Source: a virus | IMG/VR virus record: IMGVR_UViG_3300023112_000002 | Coordinates: 1-61,775 of that record | Length of the DNA: 61,775 bases | Direction: 5' to 3' (one strand) | Part shown: positions 35,301 through 44,608 of the stretch, one piece after another | How the letters are laid out: each line of letters opens with the position of its first letter | Numbering within the stretch: the stretch's first letter is position 1 | Made by a program: the position numbers and the translations under genes | Notes under the pieces: generated by a model | Told to the model about the DNA's origin: nothing | Seen by the model: only the letters and a program-made list of their open reading frames with translations | Database searches by the model: none

Positions 35301-38300
35301 TGAAAGTGAAAGCGAAACCGAAGTTTCTCCAGAGACAACGGAGGAGAAAGTAGAACTTACCGTAGAGGAACGCGCAAAACAAATAGAAGAGTTAGTGGAG
35401 CAGGAGCAGGAAGATAGCAAGCCTCTTGAGCCACAACCTATACCGCGTGAGCAGTTAGAGTCTATAGACGAAACGGTTTCTATAAATAAAAAGAACGCTC
35501 CGAAAAGAGTAAACCCTTTATTAGATACAGTAAAGAGGAGAGTTAGTAGGGCGGCTAAAGCCATTAAAAGAATTGCTCCAAGCGTAAAGATAATAATGCA
35601 TGAGAGCGCAGAAGATTTCACTGCAGCTACAGGGTCTCGAGGGAGAGGAACTTTTTTAGATAACACTATACACATAAACTTAGAAGACGCTTCAGGAACT
35701 ACAGTAGCTCACGAAGCGTTCCACGCTATCTTATTAAGTAAGATATCTACAGACCTTCAAGCGCAGCAAGTGACGAAGAGGCTGATGCAAAGTATGGCTA
35801 AGTCTTTGGATGCAAACTCTCCTTTAAAAAAGAAGATAGAAGAATTTGTGGAGGGGTACGATGAGAATATAAAGAATGAGGAGCGGTTGGCTCAGGTATT
35901 GGGGGAGCTATCTTCTAACTACACACAGTTAAAAGCTCCAGAGAAAAGTCTGGTGCGTAGGTGGATAGATAAACTTTCTAAGAGACTTGGATACGAGGTG
36001 TCGGAGTTTACTCAAGAGGATCAAGATGTGGTAGATTTACTTAACACGTTAGCCGCTAAGGTAACGGCAGGGGTAGAGGTAGAAGAGGGGGATGTAGAGA
36101 TTTTAGAAACCGAGCAGGGTGACGGAGGAGAAGTAGGTAAACTTAAAGTAAGGGAGCAGAAGGATTCTCGCAACTCCCCTAAAGTAGAGACAGACAAGAG
36201 ATCGTTTGCTAAATTTATTTCTAATAAAGACTTAGGAGATTTTGATGGGAGAGATTTCGTTACCAACATGTATGACTTTACTACAGCAGGTGTAGTGGAT
36301 ATAGGTAATGGTATTACTCTGGATCTACAGGGAGGGAAGAGTTATGTCCCTTTTATGATGGAGAAGCAGGGTTTGAATATCGGGGATGTGTCTAACTTAG
36401 CCGCGTTTAATAATAAAGCTCAGGCAGAAACTTTTGTAAGGAACTCAGAGCAAGGGAACGCAACCTTGTTTATGCCCCATGCTGGAACCATTGAAGGGTC
36501 GTGGCAATTTCAACAGTCTATATTTGAGCAGCTCATAAACGCTGCTTTAGATAATAAGATACTTTCTAATAAGGAGATAATAAACTCTTTCAACGAAGTC
36601 TTAACGAATGAGGTAGGAAAGAAAGCTTTCGCTATCTTTAAAAAGAAGTTAGGTAAGAATATAAGAAACTTTAACTCCTTCTCTAAGAACCCATTAGAGA
36701 TAGTAGAGCTCTTAAACACTACAAATAATTTTTCTCCTGAGTTAAGGAAAGCTTTAAACGATAAACTGTCTGCCAATAAAAAGTATCAGGCAGCTATCGG
36801 TGTAAAATCTAAAGAAGCTTTTGCACGTAAGATGGAGGACCCTTTGAATAAAGGTGTTGAAGGGGGTGACCTGATGGGGGTTATAGAGTTTGACAACACG
36901 AGCTTTGAGATAAGCAAACCTAAGCCAGGTGATGCAGACTACCATCCATCTTTTGCATGGACTGTCAAAGCAAAGATCGAGGGGATATATCAGCCTACTA
37001 AGTTTTACAAATCTTACGATGTGACGGAGGAGTACACCAGGTACAATCAATCTGGACCGAATGTATCTCGTAAAGCAGAGCAAACGAAGGAACAGTTTAA
37101 GAAATCCAATGTTATGGGACATACGGGGGCTGGACCTAAAGTAGCTAAGGTCTCGAAGCGTGAGCAGATTATAGGACAGAATGCAGAGCTTTCCGCACAG
37201 GTAAGAGAGGATTTACAGTACGCTAAAATTGAGCATGAAGCTTACATGATGCAGAAGGAGGGTGTCCTTGCCGCTCCTACAGAAAATATGATGAACCCCG
37301 CAGCTATTAAAGAGATAACAGGATGGGAGTTGGGGGCAGACGGGAAGTGGAAATATGAGATACAAGACGGAAGACTGAAGGAGGAGGGCACAGGTGTTTG
37401 GAAACTTTCGGATATATATGATGCCCCCGAGTTCTACGACGCATATCCCGAAGCAAAAGATATATTGGTGTCTATACAGGTCAGGCCTGAGGGTAAAGAA
37501 AATTCCTGGTATATGCCGGGTAATGAATTTATGTTACCCTCTATTGAGATAAATGTAAAAAATCAATACAGGGTTGTTCAAGACTTAGTTCATGAGCTCC
37601 AGCACTTTGTCCAATACCAAGAAGGGTTTGCTATAGGGGGTAATGAGTCTACATTCGCCTACAACCCTGAGCTGGTAAAACAAGCTGAAAAGGAGGGGAG
37701 TAAAGAGGAATTAGTTATAAAGAATGAGATGTTACGAGCTCTTTCTTTTACTATCGAAGAAGCTATAGGTGAGCATGAGGGTGTGGCTTTAGATAAAATT
37801 ATGACTAAAGAGTTTTTAGAGAAGAATATGGGCTTCTATCTTGACACCTTTGATAATCTTGTTGAGAGAGGATTGATTGACAAAGACGCAGATTTTGCTC
37901 AAGCTTTAGAAGACTTTTATTTTGAGCTCCCTGAAATGGATAGAAGAAAGCTTAAGATTGCACAGAGAGAAGGGGGAATGAATGAAGCTTTAGATGTTGC
38001 CGATGAGATATCTGAGCCTGTTAGAGAATCGCTTCAGAAGTTAGGTAATTTCGCAATGTACGAGAGGCTTATGGGGGAGGTAGAAGCTCGTAACGTCACG
38101 AAAAGATTATTTTATACCGCAGAGAAGAGAGTAAGAAATACGCTTGAGAGTACTGAGGACGTTAGCAGAGAAGACCAAATTGCATATTTTGATACGAGTG
38201 AAAGCAAGGAGGATGTAACTACCGAAGAGTCAAAGCCTGCCCCTCGTGAGCAGAAGGCTCCGATCAAGCAAACCAAAAGAGAGTTTGTAGCACGGTTGAA

Positions 38301-41300
38301 GGATGCCCTTAAGGGTGAGGGAAGTTTCGCGCATATGACGGCGGAGAATCCTGCGAACAAGACTATGTCCGCAAAGGAGAATGCTATAAGGAATAAAGAG
38401 TTGAAGGCGCAGCTCGATGAGATGGGGTACGATGCCGTAGCAATAGATGGTAGGTATGACAGAGACGAGAAGTCTTTCTTTGTGCCTGATATAAGTGAGG
38501 CGGATGCGATAGAGATAGGGAAGAAGTATGGACAAGAGTCCGTAGCCCACAGCAAGGGGATGCTATATACCACAGGTAAAGACAAAGGAAAAAGGAATCC
38601 CATCACGGGAGACGTAGAGGTAAATAATAAATTAAAGAATTACTATAGCGAGATACAAACTAAGGGTGGGAAAGTAAAGTATAGTGTGGGGTATAACTTC
38701 GACGTTCTCACAGAAGATTCCTCTAAGAAGAAGCCTGCAACTCGTGAGCAGAAGGAGGTAAGGTTCCAGAAGATAGCAGATAAGTTTCAGGATCCAGTAG
38801 AGATAATTAAACTTGCACGAACTGCAGGGTTCGAAGACTCCGAGATAAAATACTTCCTTCAGAAAACAAAGAAATTAAAAGTTAAAGAGATAAACGATCT
38901 TCTTAAAGTAGATGTAGATATGTTTGAGTCTATGCCTTCGGTATTTGGAAATGTACCAGGGGGGATGGTAGCGGGTAGGAAACTATATGAAGCTACTATG
39001 AAGAAGTTTAATTCTTTACTTAAGAAAAACTTGAAGCGCCCGAAAGAAAAGCAGGCAAGTATGGCTGATATGATAAACGAATCTATAGAGTTTATGATGG
39101 GCCGTAAAGTATATAAGGAGGCTACGGAAGGGGTGACGTCTAAAACAGAACTCTCTACCCTACAGCAGCAGCTACAAGCAGCGATGCAAGAAGCGTTAGG
39201 CGGAGGTAAGGTTAAAGATATAAGTAAGAAAATTAAAGAGCTGAAGAAGATTTTACGTCAGAAGATCCGAGGGGCGCGAGAGGTTAGAGATGTCAAGAGA
39301 CAGTTGCAAAGAACGATTCGTGAGGTGTTGCCCAAAGCTGCGTTTAATAAAACAGAAGTTAGAAACTTACTGAGAACGATACAGGACGCTGAGCCTAAGT
39401 GGTTGAAAGGAAATCTAAGGTTCCTTGCTGAAAAGATTGAGTCGTTGGCGGCAGAAAAAAATGTATCTATATTAAATAAAGCTATCCAAAAAATATTGGA
39501 CAATAAGTTTTTAGTTAAGGTGGGTGGTTTAGAGAAGTTGATTAAGATAGATCAGGCCACATATAAAATAGTGGAGTCTATAAAAGATAAGATGTATAAG
39601 GCTGCAGAAGTAAAGGATGATATCATTAAGGAGCAGACTAAACTTATCGAACAGGTAGAGGAATTAAATAGAAAGGTACAGCTGACAGAGGAAGAAGAGA
39701 CGCAGCTATTGGTGTTGAATATAGCGCTGGGTATTAACAATGCTAAGCTCATGGAGGATAGTAACCCCCGTAAAGCGGATCAGTTAGCGGAGGTATATAA
39801 CAACCTGAAAGATCTTATCACTCAAGGTCGCAACAACTATAAGGAAGCGGCGAAGGAAAGATCAAAAAGGTATGCGAAAAATACAGCCCTATTCCACCAA
39901 GCTTTAGAAGGCTATAAAGACGTATTAGATTTCACAGATCCAGAGGTGCTGGAGCGTATAAGGAAAGACCTTAAAGACAGGGCAGATGAGAAGGCTTCTA
40001 ACTACGGAAGGAACGCCCTTAAAGAATACTTTAAAAAGATAGGAGACAATATAGATAAGTACTTAAAGATGGGGACGCTGGGTTTAAGCCAACTGTCTTC
40101 AGCTTTAGATAAATCTCCTGGTGCAGCCTTCGAAGGTTTTATAAAAGACTTTGTATACCGAAAGGTGAATGAGTCTACCCGTATGTACAAAGAAAGCATG
40201 ATGGCTTTGGATCAGATACTTACGGAAAAGACAGAAGAGTATTTAGGGAAAGACTACGCAAAAAAGATTAAGGAATATAGGAAGTCTATAGATTTCCTTG
40301 AGCTACAAGACGGAAAGTTCTTGAAAGATCCGCAAGAGGTAAAGGATGCGCAGGCAGAATTTGATAAAGACCCTACCAGAAAAAATAAAGATAAATTAAA
40401 TAAGATAATTAGAAAGAATATTCCTTTCTCTAACCTCACCCCTCTGCAGCTGCAGTATCTATACTTTCAGTATAAGCAGAAGGATACGCATGCAGGTTTT
40501 AAAACTTCATTGGGGGACAACTACCAGCCTATAATGGATGGGTTGAGTAAGCATTTTGAAGAGACTTACCCTGATCTTTTAGAGCTGGGGCGCTGGCAGG
40601 TAGAGGTTTTGCTTCCTTCGCTATATGAAAAGTATAACGAAGTATACAAGAAGTTATACAATACAGACCTACCTCAGAGGGATAACTATTCTGGAAGAAC
40701 ATTTAGAGTTATATCAAAAGGAGATAAGGTAGAGATGGAGAAGTACGATCCTTTGTCTCTCCTCTCGGAACAGGGTATGCCTCAGATGGGGATGAATGTA
40801 ATAGGAAACTCTACTAAGCTGACTCAGAAAAATAGTAAAGCTATTATGCCTGTCGATGCTTTCACAGCTATCGATACATACCTGAAAGATATGGAGCACT
40901 TCGCTGCATATGCAGAGAATATCAATGAAATATCTAAAGTGTTCTTTAATAAAGATATTGTAGATACCATTGTAAGTATACACGGACAGGATGTCTACGA
41001 TACCATTAGGAAACAATTAATGGCTACAGCTCAACGCGGAGCCAATCAATCTGATAAGACTGTTGATTTGGTAAATAGAGCTAACAATATATTTATTGTA
41101 CAGAAACTGGGAGCGGGGCTTACGGTATACCTTAAGCAGTTAACTTCTATTGGGACTTACGGAAACTTTATCGGGTACGGAAACTGGATAAAGACAGCTA
41201 CCACTATGGGACCTAAAGAGTTTATAAAAGCATGGAAAGAAATCTCTGAAGAGTCGGTATATATAAAGTATAGATACTGGCAGCAGATTAGTAAAACGAT

Positions 41301-42390
41301 TGAAGCATATGGGGAGAAGCAGATGGAGACATATACTCCAGGAGATAAGGGTAATAAAACACTTCGACTCCTTATGTCACCGATTAAAGCGGGAGATAAG
41401 CAGGCTATATATTTAGGTGGTATACCTAACTATGTGTTCTTAAAAAACAAATTCATGAAGCAAGGCATGAGTGAGGAGAACGCAAAGAAGAAAGCGATGC
41501 TGATGTTTGAGGAACAAACCAAGGAGGTTCAGCAGTCTTCAGATAAGCAAGATAAAGATTCGATACAAAATGAGGGCGGTCTTGTTCAGACTTTTAATAT
41601 GTTTATGTCTGCCCCGAAAGCATACCTAAGACAAATATTTGGAGGGTATAGAGAGTTGGGGCGTAATATAAAAGATGGTTCAGGTAAAGGAACCACGGGT
41701 GAAAACCTCAGAACTATATTGGTGTATCAATTTGCTATGCCTATGATCTTTCAATGGGCAGGATCAGGATTCCCTGTAACGGACTGGGATGAAGAGGATA
41801 AGAAAGATATGGCCAGAGCAGCGATCCTAAGCGTGTTCAATTCTATCTTTGTGTTGGGTCAGATATTAGAAATGGGGGCTGACTACGCTACAGGTAAGCC
41901 ATGGTGGGATGATTTGAAACAATTCCCGGTGCTTGATTTAGTAAAGGATGCTATTAAACAGTATGACAAAACCAACCTTGAGGACTCTGAGAAAGCAGAT
42001 GAAGCTTGGAAGCAATTTATATTTACCCTTATGCCTTTAGCTTCTGTAGTTCCAGGAGGACGTACCGTAGCGGCTCTCCCTTTTAAAACTTTAGATAGGA
42101 TGAGGTTAAATATGAAGAAGATTATTCAAGATGGTGGCGACCCTAAAGAAGTCTTCTTAAGATTGTTTAACTACTCCGACTATGTTATAGAGGGGCCTGA
42201 AGAGAAAGAGAAGAAGACGAAGAAGCTAAGAAAGAGTGAGGTGGATAAGTATATGCCCGAGCTATCCGAACAGATGGAAGAGTTTAATAACGATCCAGAC
42301 TATAAAGAAATGTTAAAGGATATAAAGGATCTAAAGAAAGAGCAAGAGGCTATGCGTCAAGAGCTCTTGGAAGAGATGTTTGCTGATTAA
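32377..42390 (+). CDS. giant polyvalent internal/ejected protein with two zincin motifs (3337 aa)
   Basis: Spans 16% of the genome. Visible parts in order: acidic N-terminal repeats (YNWEEVMPKFPEL, YDYDVVNAKFPEL); weak membrane-like segments near 380 and 740; a first zinc protease motif H1112-E-A-F-H1116; a second, H1739-E-L-Q-H1743, within a beta-rich domain; a DUF3293-like region about 1975-2105 (FAHMTAENPANKTMSAKEN ... YGQESVAH); long coiled coils 2200-2600; hydrophobic C-terminal segments near 3115 and 3150. Such proteins are packaged and ejected with DNA to protect or help the incoming genome. No RNA polymerase DxDGD motif was found. Stop overlaps the convergent gene stop. Confidence 0.8.
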   Translation: MDEQVLKDLIATAEASNYNWEEVMPKFPELADVDLQVLKDYVETAKHYDYDYDVVNAKFPELGLKKKGASEPTVQEDVMESTTPVVEEQPISSESSAPQEGDQSVFDAEVEEAPETVTEFAAYDPREESGTPESMAQGIVTSATNPMLRAFVDPADRTNVTYDADATTFERSLAFITPDLIGREEEEVVNRMKYHFTDYGFTFSQTGIGDAMIVKADNGEEIEIDLDPFTRGGEEQGSIELQNFLQQNRRVDPEMEELTYSYDLNRKKYFSRQAVDRDIQSVRDQSETLGLRYQDYLREQGEIDTAITAMTQVPLSERGPEFKAEYDALIQKKSELAGVKGELQQEVGEFQIYSDKINSAVGNYLTMKEDDSSAGLTFLKAGWNNILSGITGPLASAAGIPMDLFYGVAQTVDEDFGMTEEERKERYITIATDLGYDIPENIEDDAVYNKWLEGLMESTFEAEGVEGEGISATMNRYPKEIREELEAEGYDPSRVINADGLKMWNNEGGILGNGGWEEIPDYASDTSPGERLKRLVMDQEVKENKEPTKQLVRSLLDVARFDDVSEERVAAQSESVIVEGMLGLAQSAPSIALGLIGRGKGPKYKGAEKPLAKFIQSLKNYATSPGAVSQTIGFSLLQTDALMQEMENDPDFKYVTETEKKALTVPLAVSTAILETYGLRSLAKGPMLGKLMTQVTKLLPKGATPKMFTETFKKVVESNIAKGVYSSKALRGVGIVGGAAAVEAETGGLQTVAEIGMKNVWNDMYEKEMFNTPEMWSEEFYNQVIRGAAAEAVGGFVMGTPRALTTAFNRGDIDEVSDDMVALFNEIRKDGTTVEAYKTQLDLKVANQELTKEEANQALLDFEVLSGAAASIEKGTELTPTQTKKALGLVYLKNKLESEMDGMDPDLGSYKAKQEMLVTIKDKLSKIGTEEEVDANLKPKKDAIQESSTTEVDVQKQTQDGAAVGEGDTTGGVAVESESETEVSPETTEEKVELTVEERAKQIEELVEQEQEDSKPLEPQPIPREQLESIDETVSINKKNAPKRVNPLLDTVKRRVSRAAKAIKRIAPSVKIIMHESAEDFTAATGSRGRGTFLDNTIHINLEDASGTTVAHEAFHAILLSKISTDLQAQQVTKRLMQSMAKSLDANSPLKKKIEEFVEGYDENIKNEERLAQVLGELSSNYTQLKAPEKSLVRRWIDKLSKRLGYEVSEFTQEDQDVVDLLNTLAAKVTAGVEVEEGDVEILETEQGDGGEVGKLKVREQKDSRNSPKVETDKRSFAKFISNKDLGDFDGRDFVTNMYDFTTAGVVDIGNGITLDLQGGKSYVPFMMEKQGLNIGDVSNLAAFNNKAQAETFVRNSEQGNATLFMPHAGTIEGSWQFQQSIFEQLINAALDNKILSNKEIINSFNEVLTNEVGKKAFAIFKKKLGKNIRNFNSFSKNPLEIVELLNTTNNFSPELRKALNDKLSANKKYQAAIGVKSKEAFARKMEDPLNKGVEGGDLMGVIEFDNTSFEISKPKPGDADYHPSFAWTVKAKIEGIYQPTKFYKSYDVTEEYTRYNQSGPNVSRKAEQTKEQFKKSNVMGHTGAGPKVAKVSKREQIIGQNAELSAQVREDLQYAKIEHEAYMMQKEGVLAAPTENMMNPAAIKEITGWELGADGKWKYEIQDGRLKEEGTGVWKLSDIYDAPEFYDAYPEAKDILVSIQVRPEGKENSWYMPGNEFMLPSIEINVKNQYRVVQDLVHELQHFVQYQEGFAIGGNESTFAYNPELVKQAEKEGSKEELVIKNEMLRALSFTIEEAIGEHEGVALDKIMTKEFLEKNMGFYLDTFDNLVERGLIDKDADFAQALEDFYFELPEMDRRKLKIAQREGGMNEALDVADEISEPVRESLQKLGNFAMYERLMGEVEARNVTKRLFYTAEKRVRNTLESTEDVSREDQIAYFDTSESKEDVTTEESKPAPREQKAPIKQTKREFVARLKDALKGEGSFAHMTAENPANKTMSAKENAIRNKELKAQLDEMGYDAVAIDGRYDRDEKSFFVPDISEADAIEIGKKYGQESVAHSKGMLYTTGKDKGKRNPITGDVEVNNKLKNYYSEIQTKGGKVKYSVGYNFDVLTEDSSKKKPATREQKEVRFQKIADKFQDPVEIIKLARTAGFEDSEIKYFLQKTKKLKVKEINDLLKVDVDMFESMPSVFGNVPGGMVAGRKLYEATMKKFNSLLKKNLKRPKEKQASMADMINESIEFMMGRKVYKEATEGVTSKTELSTLQQQLQAAMQEALGGGKVKDISKKIKELKKILRQKIRGAREVRDVKRQLQRTIREVLPKAAFNKTEVRNLLRTIQDAEPKWLKGNLRFLAEKIESLAAEKNVSILNKAIQKILDNKFLVKVGGLEKLIKIDQATYKIVESIKDKMYKAAEVKDDIIKEQTKLIEQVEELNRKVQLTEEEETQLLVLNIALGINNAKLMEDSNPRKADQLAEVYNNLKDLITQGRNNYKEAAKERSKRYAKNTALFHQALEGYKDVLDFTDPEVLERIRKDLKDRADEKASNYGRNALKEYFKKIGDNIDKYLKMGTLGLSQLSSALDKSPGAAFEGFIKDFVYRKVNESTRMYKESMMALDQILTEKTEEYLGKDYAKKIKEYRKSIDFLELQDGKFLKDPQEVKDAQAEFDKDPTRKNKDKLNKIIRKNIPFSNLTPLQLQYLYFQYKQKDTHAGFKTSLGDNYQPIMDGLSKHFEETYPDLLELGRWQVEVLLPSLYEKYNEVYKKLYNTDLPQRDNYSGRTFRVISKGDKVEMEKYDPLSLLSEQGMPQMGMNVIGNSTKLTQKNSKAIMPVDAFTAIDTYLKDMEHFAAYAENINEISKVFFNKDIVDTIVSIHGQDVYDTIRKQLMATAQRGANQSDKTVDLVNRANNIFIVQKLGAGLTVYLKQLTSIGTYGNFIGYGNWIKTATTMGPKEFIKAWKEISEESVYIKYRYWQQISKTIEAYGEKQMETYTPGDKGNKTLRLLMSPIKAGDKQAIYLGGIPNYVFLKNKFMKQGMSEENAKKKAMLMFEEQTKEVQQSSDKQDKDSIQNEGGLVQTFNMFMSAPKAYLRQIFGGYRELGRNIKDGSGKGTTGENLRTILVYQFAMPMIFQWAGSGFPVTDWDEEDKKDMARAAILSVFNSIFVLGQILEMGADYATGKPWWDDLKQFPVLDLVKDAIKQYDKTNLEDSEKADEAWKQFIFTLMPLASVVPGGRTVAALPFKTLDRMRLNMKKIIQDGGDPKEVFLRLFNYSDYVIEGPEEKEKKTKKLRKSEVDKYMPELSEQMEEFNNDPDYKEMLKDIKDLKKEQEAMRQELLEEMFAD

Positions 42391-42707
42391 AAGTTCTTGT
42401 CGTAGTTCTTACGCTCCGCCTCGGTCTTGTATATAAAGAATGCTTGGAACCCACTGACATGAGAGTCGGTGGGGAAGAAGTACTTCCATCCCTTGGACGC
42501 ACCCCTGTTGATATAGTAGCAGAAGGCTACGCCTATCTTACCATTGCTCTTAACAAAGTTTATCACAGCTGTGTGGTCCGACATAGGGATAACGTCCTGG
42601 ACATAAAAAGCCTCCTTGTTCACATTACCCTCACGATCTGTACATGAGTAGCGCCTGGCTATTTCCTGTGCAAACTTATTTAATTCTTTAGCTATTGGTC
42701 TTTGCAT
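42387..42707 (-). CDS. hypothetical protein (106 aa)
   Basis: Last gene of the leftward block, with its stop overlapping that of the giant protein by three bases. A compact alpha/beta pattern includes DHTAVINFVKSNGKIGVAFCYYINRG (46-71) and WKYFFPTDSHVSGFQAFFIYK. No family is recognised. Overlaps the HNH gene start region by 16 bases. Confidence 0.7.
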   Translation of the reverse strand: MQRPIAKELNKFAQEIARRYSCTDREGNVNKEAFYVQDVIPMSDHTAVINFVKSNGKIGVAFCYYINRGASKGWKYFFPTDSHVSGFQAFFIYKTEAERKNYDKNF

Positions 42708-43048
42708 TTGATTCGTCGGTTATGGGTTGCTACTCGGTGACAGTTGGAACATCTCACCTCACACTTATCTATTTCTTTTTGTATACTTTCTACACAGTAG
42801 GATCTATAAACCATGTTTGATATATCGCACACCTTCTCTCCTTTAACATGGTCAAAGTCCAACACTAAAGGATTGCTTTCCCCGCAGTCAACACACGGGG
42901 ATGACCGCTTTATCTGGTCCACAAAAGCTTTGTTTATAACCCTCTGCTTCTTATTTCTTTTATAACTTCTGGCTACTATCTTTTCTTTATTAGCCTCGTA
43001 ATGACGCTTAGCAGCCGCTGCTTGATCCTCTTTATTTTTGTAAGCCAT
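42692..43048 (-). CDS. HNH-family nuclease-like protein (118 aa)
   Basis: A treble-clef/HNH pattern: C52xxC55, then LDFDHVKGEK with H67, then C100SNC103H104 and HN at 109-110. The four cysteines would bind a structural zinc. The N-terminal 45 residues are basic (KRHYEANKEKI) and may contact DNA. Small HNH proteins like this act as homing or nicking endonucleases or in packaging. Adjacent to the tRNA gene. Confidence 0.85.
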   Translation of the reverse strand: MAYKNKEDQAAAAKRHYEANKEKIVARSYKRNKKQRVINKAFVDQIKRSSPCVDCGESNPLVLDFDHVKGEKVCDISNMVYRSYCVESIQKEIDKCEVRCSNCHRVATHNRRIKCKDQ

Positions 43049-43061
43049 GGGTGGTTAGTTG

Positions 43062-43135
43062 TGATCCCGCAGGGACTCGAACCCCAAACCGCCTCCTTAG
43101 AAGGGAGGTGCTCTATCCAGTTGAGCTACGAGACC
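43062..43135 (-). tRNA. tRNA-Arg (anticodon UCU)
   Basis: 74-nt cloverleaf on the minus strand. Acceptor pairs GGTCTCG with CGGGATC (two wobbles). D-stem is GCTC/GAGC, anticodon stem CCTCC/GGAGG, loop CTTCTAA and T-loop TTCGAGT. The anticodon TCT reads AGA, a codon used often in this phage's virion and replication genes. CCA is not encoded. It lies between HNH and small early genes. Confidence 0.95.
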
Positions 43136-43136
43136 A

Positions 43137-43325
43137 TTAGGTTTCTTCAGCTAAGGATGCGAGAAGGTCGGCTAACAACTTGATAAGTTCTTGTGCCTCT
43201 TCTTTCACCTCATCATACTCCCTGTCCATCAACCCCTCGTACAGGGTGTCGGCATAGTCGTGGATGAGATTGGACACATAGTTTATATGCTGTATAGTAA
43301 CCTTATCTTCGGGGTGTACAGGCAT
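43137..43325 (-). CDS. hypothetical helical protein (62 aa)
   Basis: A helical, acidic 62-residue protein (DYADTLYEGLMDREYDEVKE). It shares one base between its start and the upstream stop at 43325, so it is tightly coupled. Function not recognised. Confidence 0.65.
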   Translation of the reverse strand: MPVHPEDKVTIQHINYVSNLIHDYADTLYEGLMDREYDEVKEEAQELIKLLADLLASLAEET

Positions 43326-43576
43326 TAGGGTTTGTCTTCAGAGATTAAAAGCGCTCGACCTGTCACCTCGTCTAACTTTTTAATGGCTTTATATATAGAT
43401 CGAGAGCGACGTTTAGTCTCCAGCCTTTCGTTTTTAGTAGAGTCTATACCTAAGTTGGTATACATAATACAGTCAATACGAAGTAGGGTGTCTATCTTCT
43501 TCTTAAGACTCCAAGTGGAGAACTCTACTACCTTATCTATATCTTCTATAGTGTATTTGCAATCAGATAAAACCAT
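43325..43576 (-). CDS. hypothetical protein (83 aa)
   Basis: Helical, basic in the middle (NERLETKRRSRSIYKAIKKL). It overlaps the upstream gene by 14 bases. Function not recognised. Confidence 0.65.
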   Translation of the reverse strand: MVLSDCKYTIEDIDKVVEFSTWSLKKKIDTLLRIDCIMYTNLGIDSTKNERLETKRRSRSIYKAIKKLDEVTGRALLISEDKP

Positions 43577-44084
43577 TGATGATGTCGTATATTTTCTTCT
43601 CGATTCTTTTTAATCTATCTTCAGGTGCAATTTTCTCAAGCTTCTTAACTAAAGTAAAGTATCTTTTGTTGTCTTTACTTAACTTATCTACCTGTTCTTT
43701 AACCTCAAGCAACGCTAAATTAAGCAGATTATTTCTCTCCTCCAACTTTCGCAAATCTTTTTTCAACATAACAGGGTTAACATCAGGCAGATCCGCAGAC
43801 TTACTCAGCCATCTATCTAATACTTTACGGTAGGTTCTTTCCATTTCCTTATCAGCCTTAAGCATCCATGGGAACTCTTCAATACTGTGTAAGATCGTTG
43901 CGTGGTTTTTATTAAACTGTCTACCTATAAAAGCAGAAGTCATCTGACACTCCTCTTTCAAGATCTTGTAACAGATAGCGCGAGCCATAATATATTCCGA
44001 TTTGCGTGACCTGTGGTCTACGTTCAGTTCAAAGGCTTGGTTAACTATCTCCTTCAGGAGCGCCACTCGTTGTGTGTTCATCAT
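43563..44084 (-). CDS. DnaA domain IV-like DNA-binding protein (173 aa)
   Basis: Residues about 25-90 match the plan of the DnaA C-terminal DNA-binding domain: YIMARAICYKIL, then the recognition-helix region IGRQFNKNHATILHSIEEF (compare DHTTVLHA of DnaA). The rest (91-173) is a coiled coil. No AAA+ ATPase domain is present. It could bind DnaA-box-like sites on phage or host DNA and thereby recruit or block host initiation. A second small protein of this kind is at 51071. Confidence 0.75.
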   Translation of the reverse strand: MMNTQRVALLKEIVNQAFELNVDHRSRKSEYIMARAICYKILKEECQMTSAFIGRQFNKNHATILHSIEEFPWMLKADKEMERTYRKVLDRWLSKSADLPDVNPVMLKKDLRKLEERNNLLNLALLEVKEQVDKLSKDNKRYFTLVKKLEKIAPEDRLKRIEKKIYDIINGFI

Positions 44085-44400
44085 AATTTTTGATATATAA
44101 ATTTAAGTTAATGAGGTCTAAGTATTCATCCATACTGATTAGATTTATATCGGTAAGCAATACAACCTCGGATTCTATTTTAATAAATTTTATAGAGAAA
44201 GGAACGTCTTCATGATCAGTAGAAGCAACACCCCCTATGGTGTGGGAGATGCGGTCATCATCAGGGAGTTCTATCTGACTGTGAGATATAGATTTAGAAA
44301 TAGCTACCGCCGTTTCCAGTCCGATCTCCTGAAGCTTATCAAAGAAAGCATCTGATACATCGAACTCTTTAACCTCTATATACTTCTGTGGTAACTCCAT
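44041..44400 (-). CDS. hypothetical protein (119 aa)
   Basis: Acidic alpha/beta protein, with strands in residues 50-90 (EDVPFSIKFIKIESEVVLLTDI). It overlaps both neighbouring genes (44 and 32 bases). Function not recognised. Confidence 0.65.
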   Translation of the reverse strand: MELPQKYIEVKEFDVSDAFFDKLQEIGLETAVAISKSISHSQIELPDDDRISHTIGGVASTDHEDVPFSIKFIKIESEVVLLTDINLISMDEYLDLINLNLYIKNYDEHTTSGAPEGDS

Positions 44401-44608
44401 GTGCTTCTAATTCTTGTAGTCTATATTCCTGTAGCTTCGACAGCTTTCCCTTAGATGTTTTAATTTCAGAGAAGAGGACCCCGCAGTCGGGAGGTATGGC
44501 TATCAAGTCTGGTATCCCATTCTTATTTGTTTTAATTAATTTAATTACGTAGTACCCTTCAGATTCTAAGTGCTTGATACGTTTAGATTGGATCTGTTGC
44601 TCTGTCAT
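44369..44608 (-). CDS. VRR-NUC domain nuclease (79 aa)
   Basis: A single-domain VRR-NUC protein: E3 and following helix (EQQIQSKRIKHLESEG), GIPDLIAI (31-38, catalytic Asp 34), and SEIKTSKGKLS (47-57, E48-x-K50). Q62 follows (LQEYRLQEL). This is the PD-(D/E)XK core D...ExK with the conserved Q. Family members cut structured DNA such as flaps and junctions. It sits among replication genes and probably trims replication or recombination intermediates. Confidence 0.88.
   Translation of the reverse strand: MTEQQIQSKRIKHLESEGYYVIKLIKTNKNGIPDLIAIPPDCGVLFSEIKTSKGKLSKLQEYRLQELEAHGVTTEVYRG

Noticed and set aside
38112-38606. 164-aa minus-strand frame inside the giant gene
   Set aside because: Shadow of the plus-strand coding sequence; composition rich in L, S and F is typical of antisense translation.
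32377-42390. Virion RNA polymerase in the giant protein
   Set aside because: No DxDGD-like or T7-type polymerase motif was seen in the translated sequence; the DYDYD near the N-terminus is in an acidic repeat, not a catalytic context.
43048-43137. Integration site at the tRNA gene
   Set aside because: No integrase gene is present, and the tRNA is complete with phage genes on both sides.
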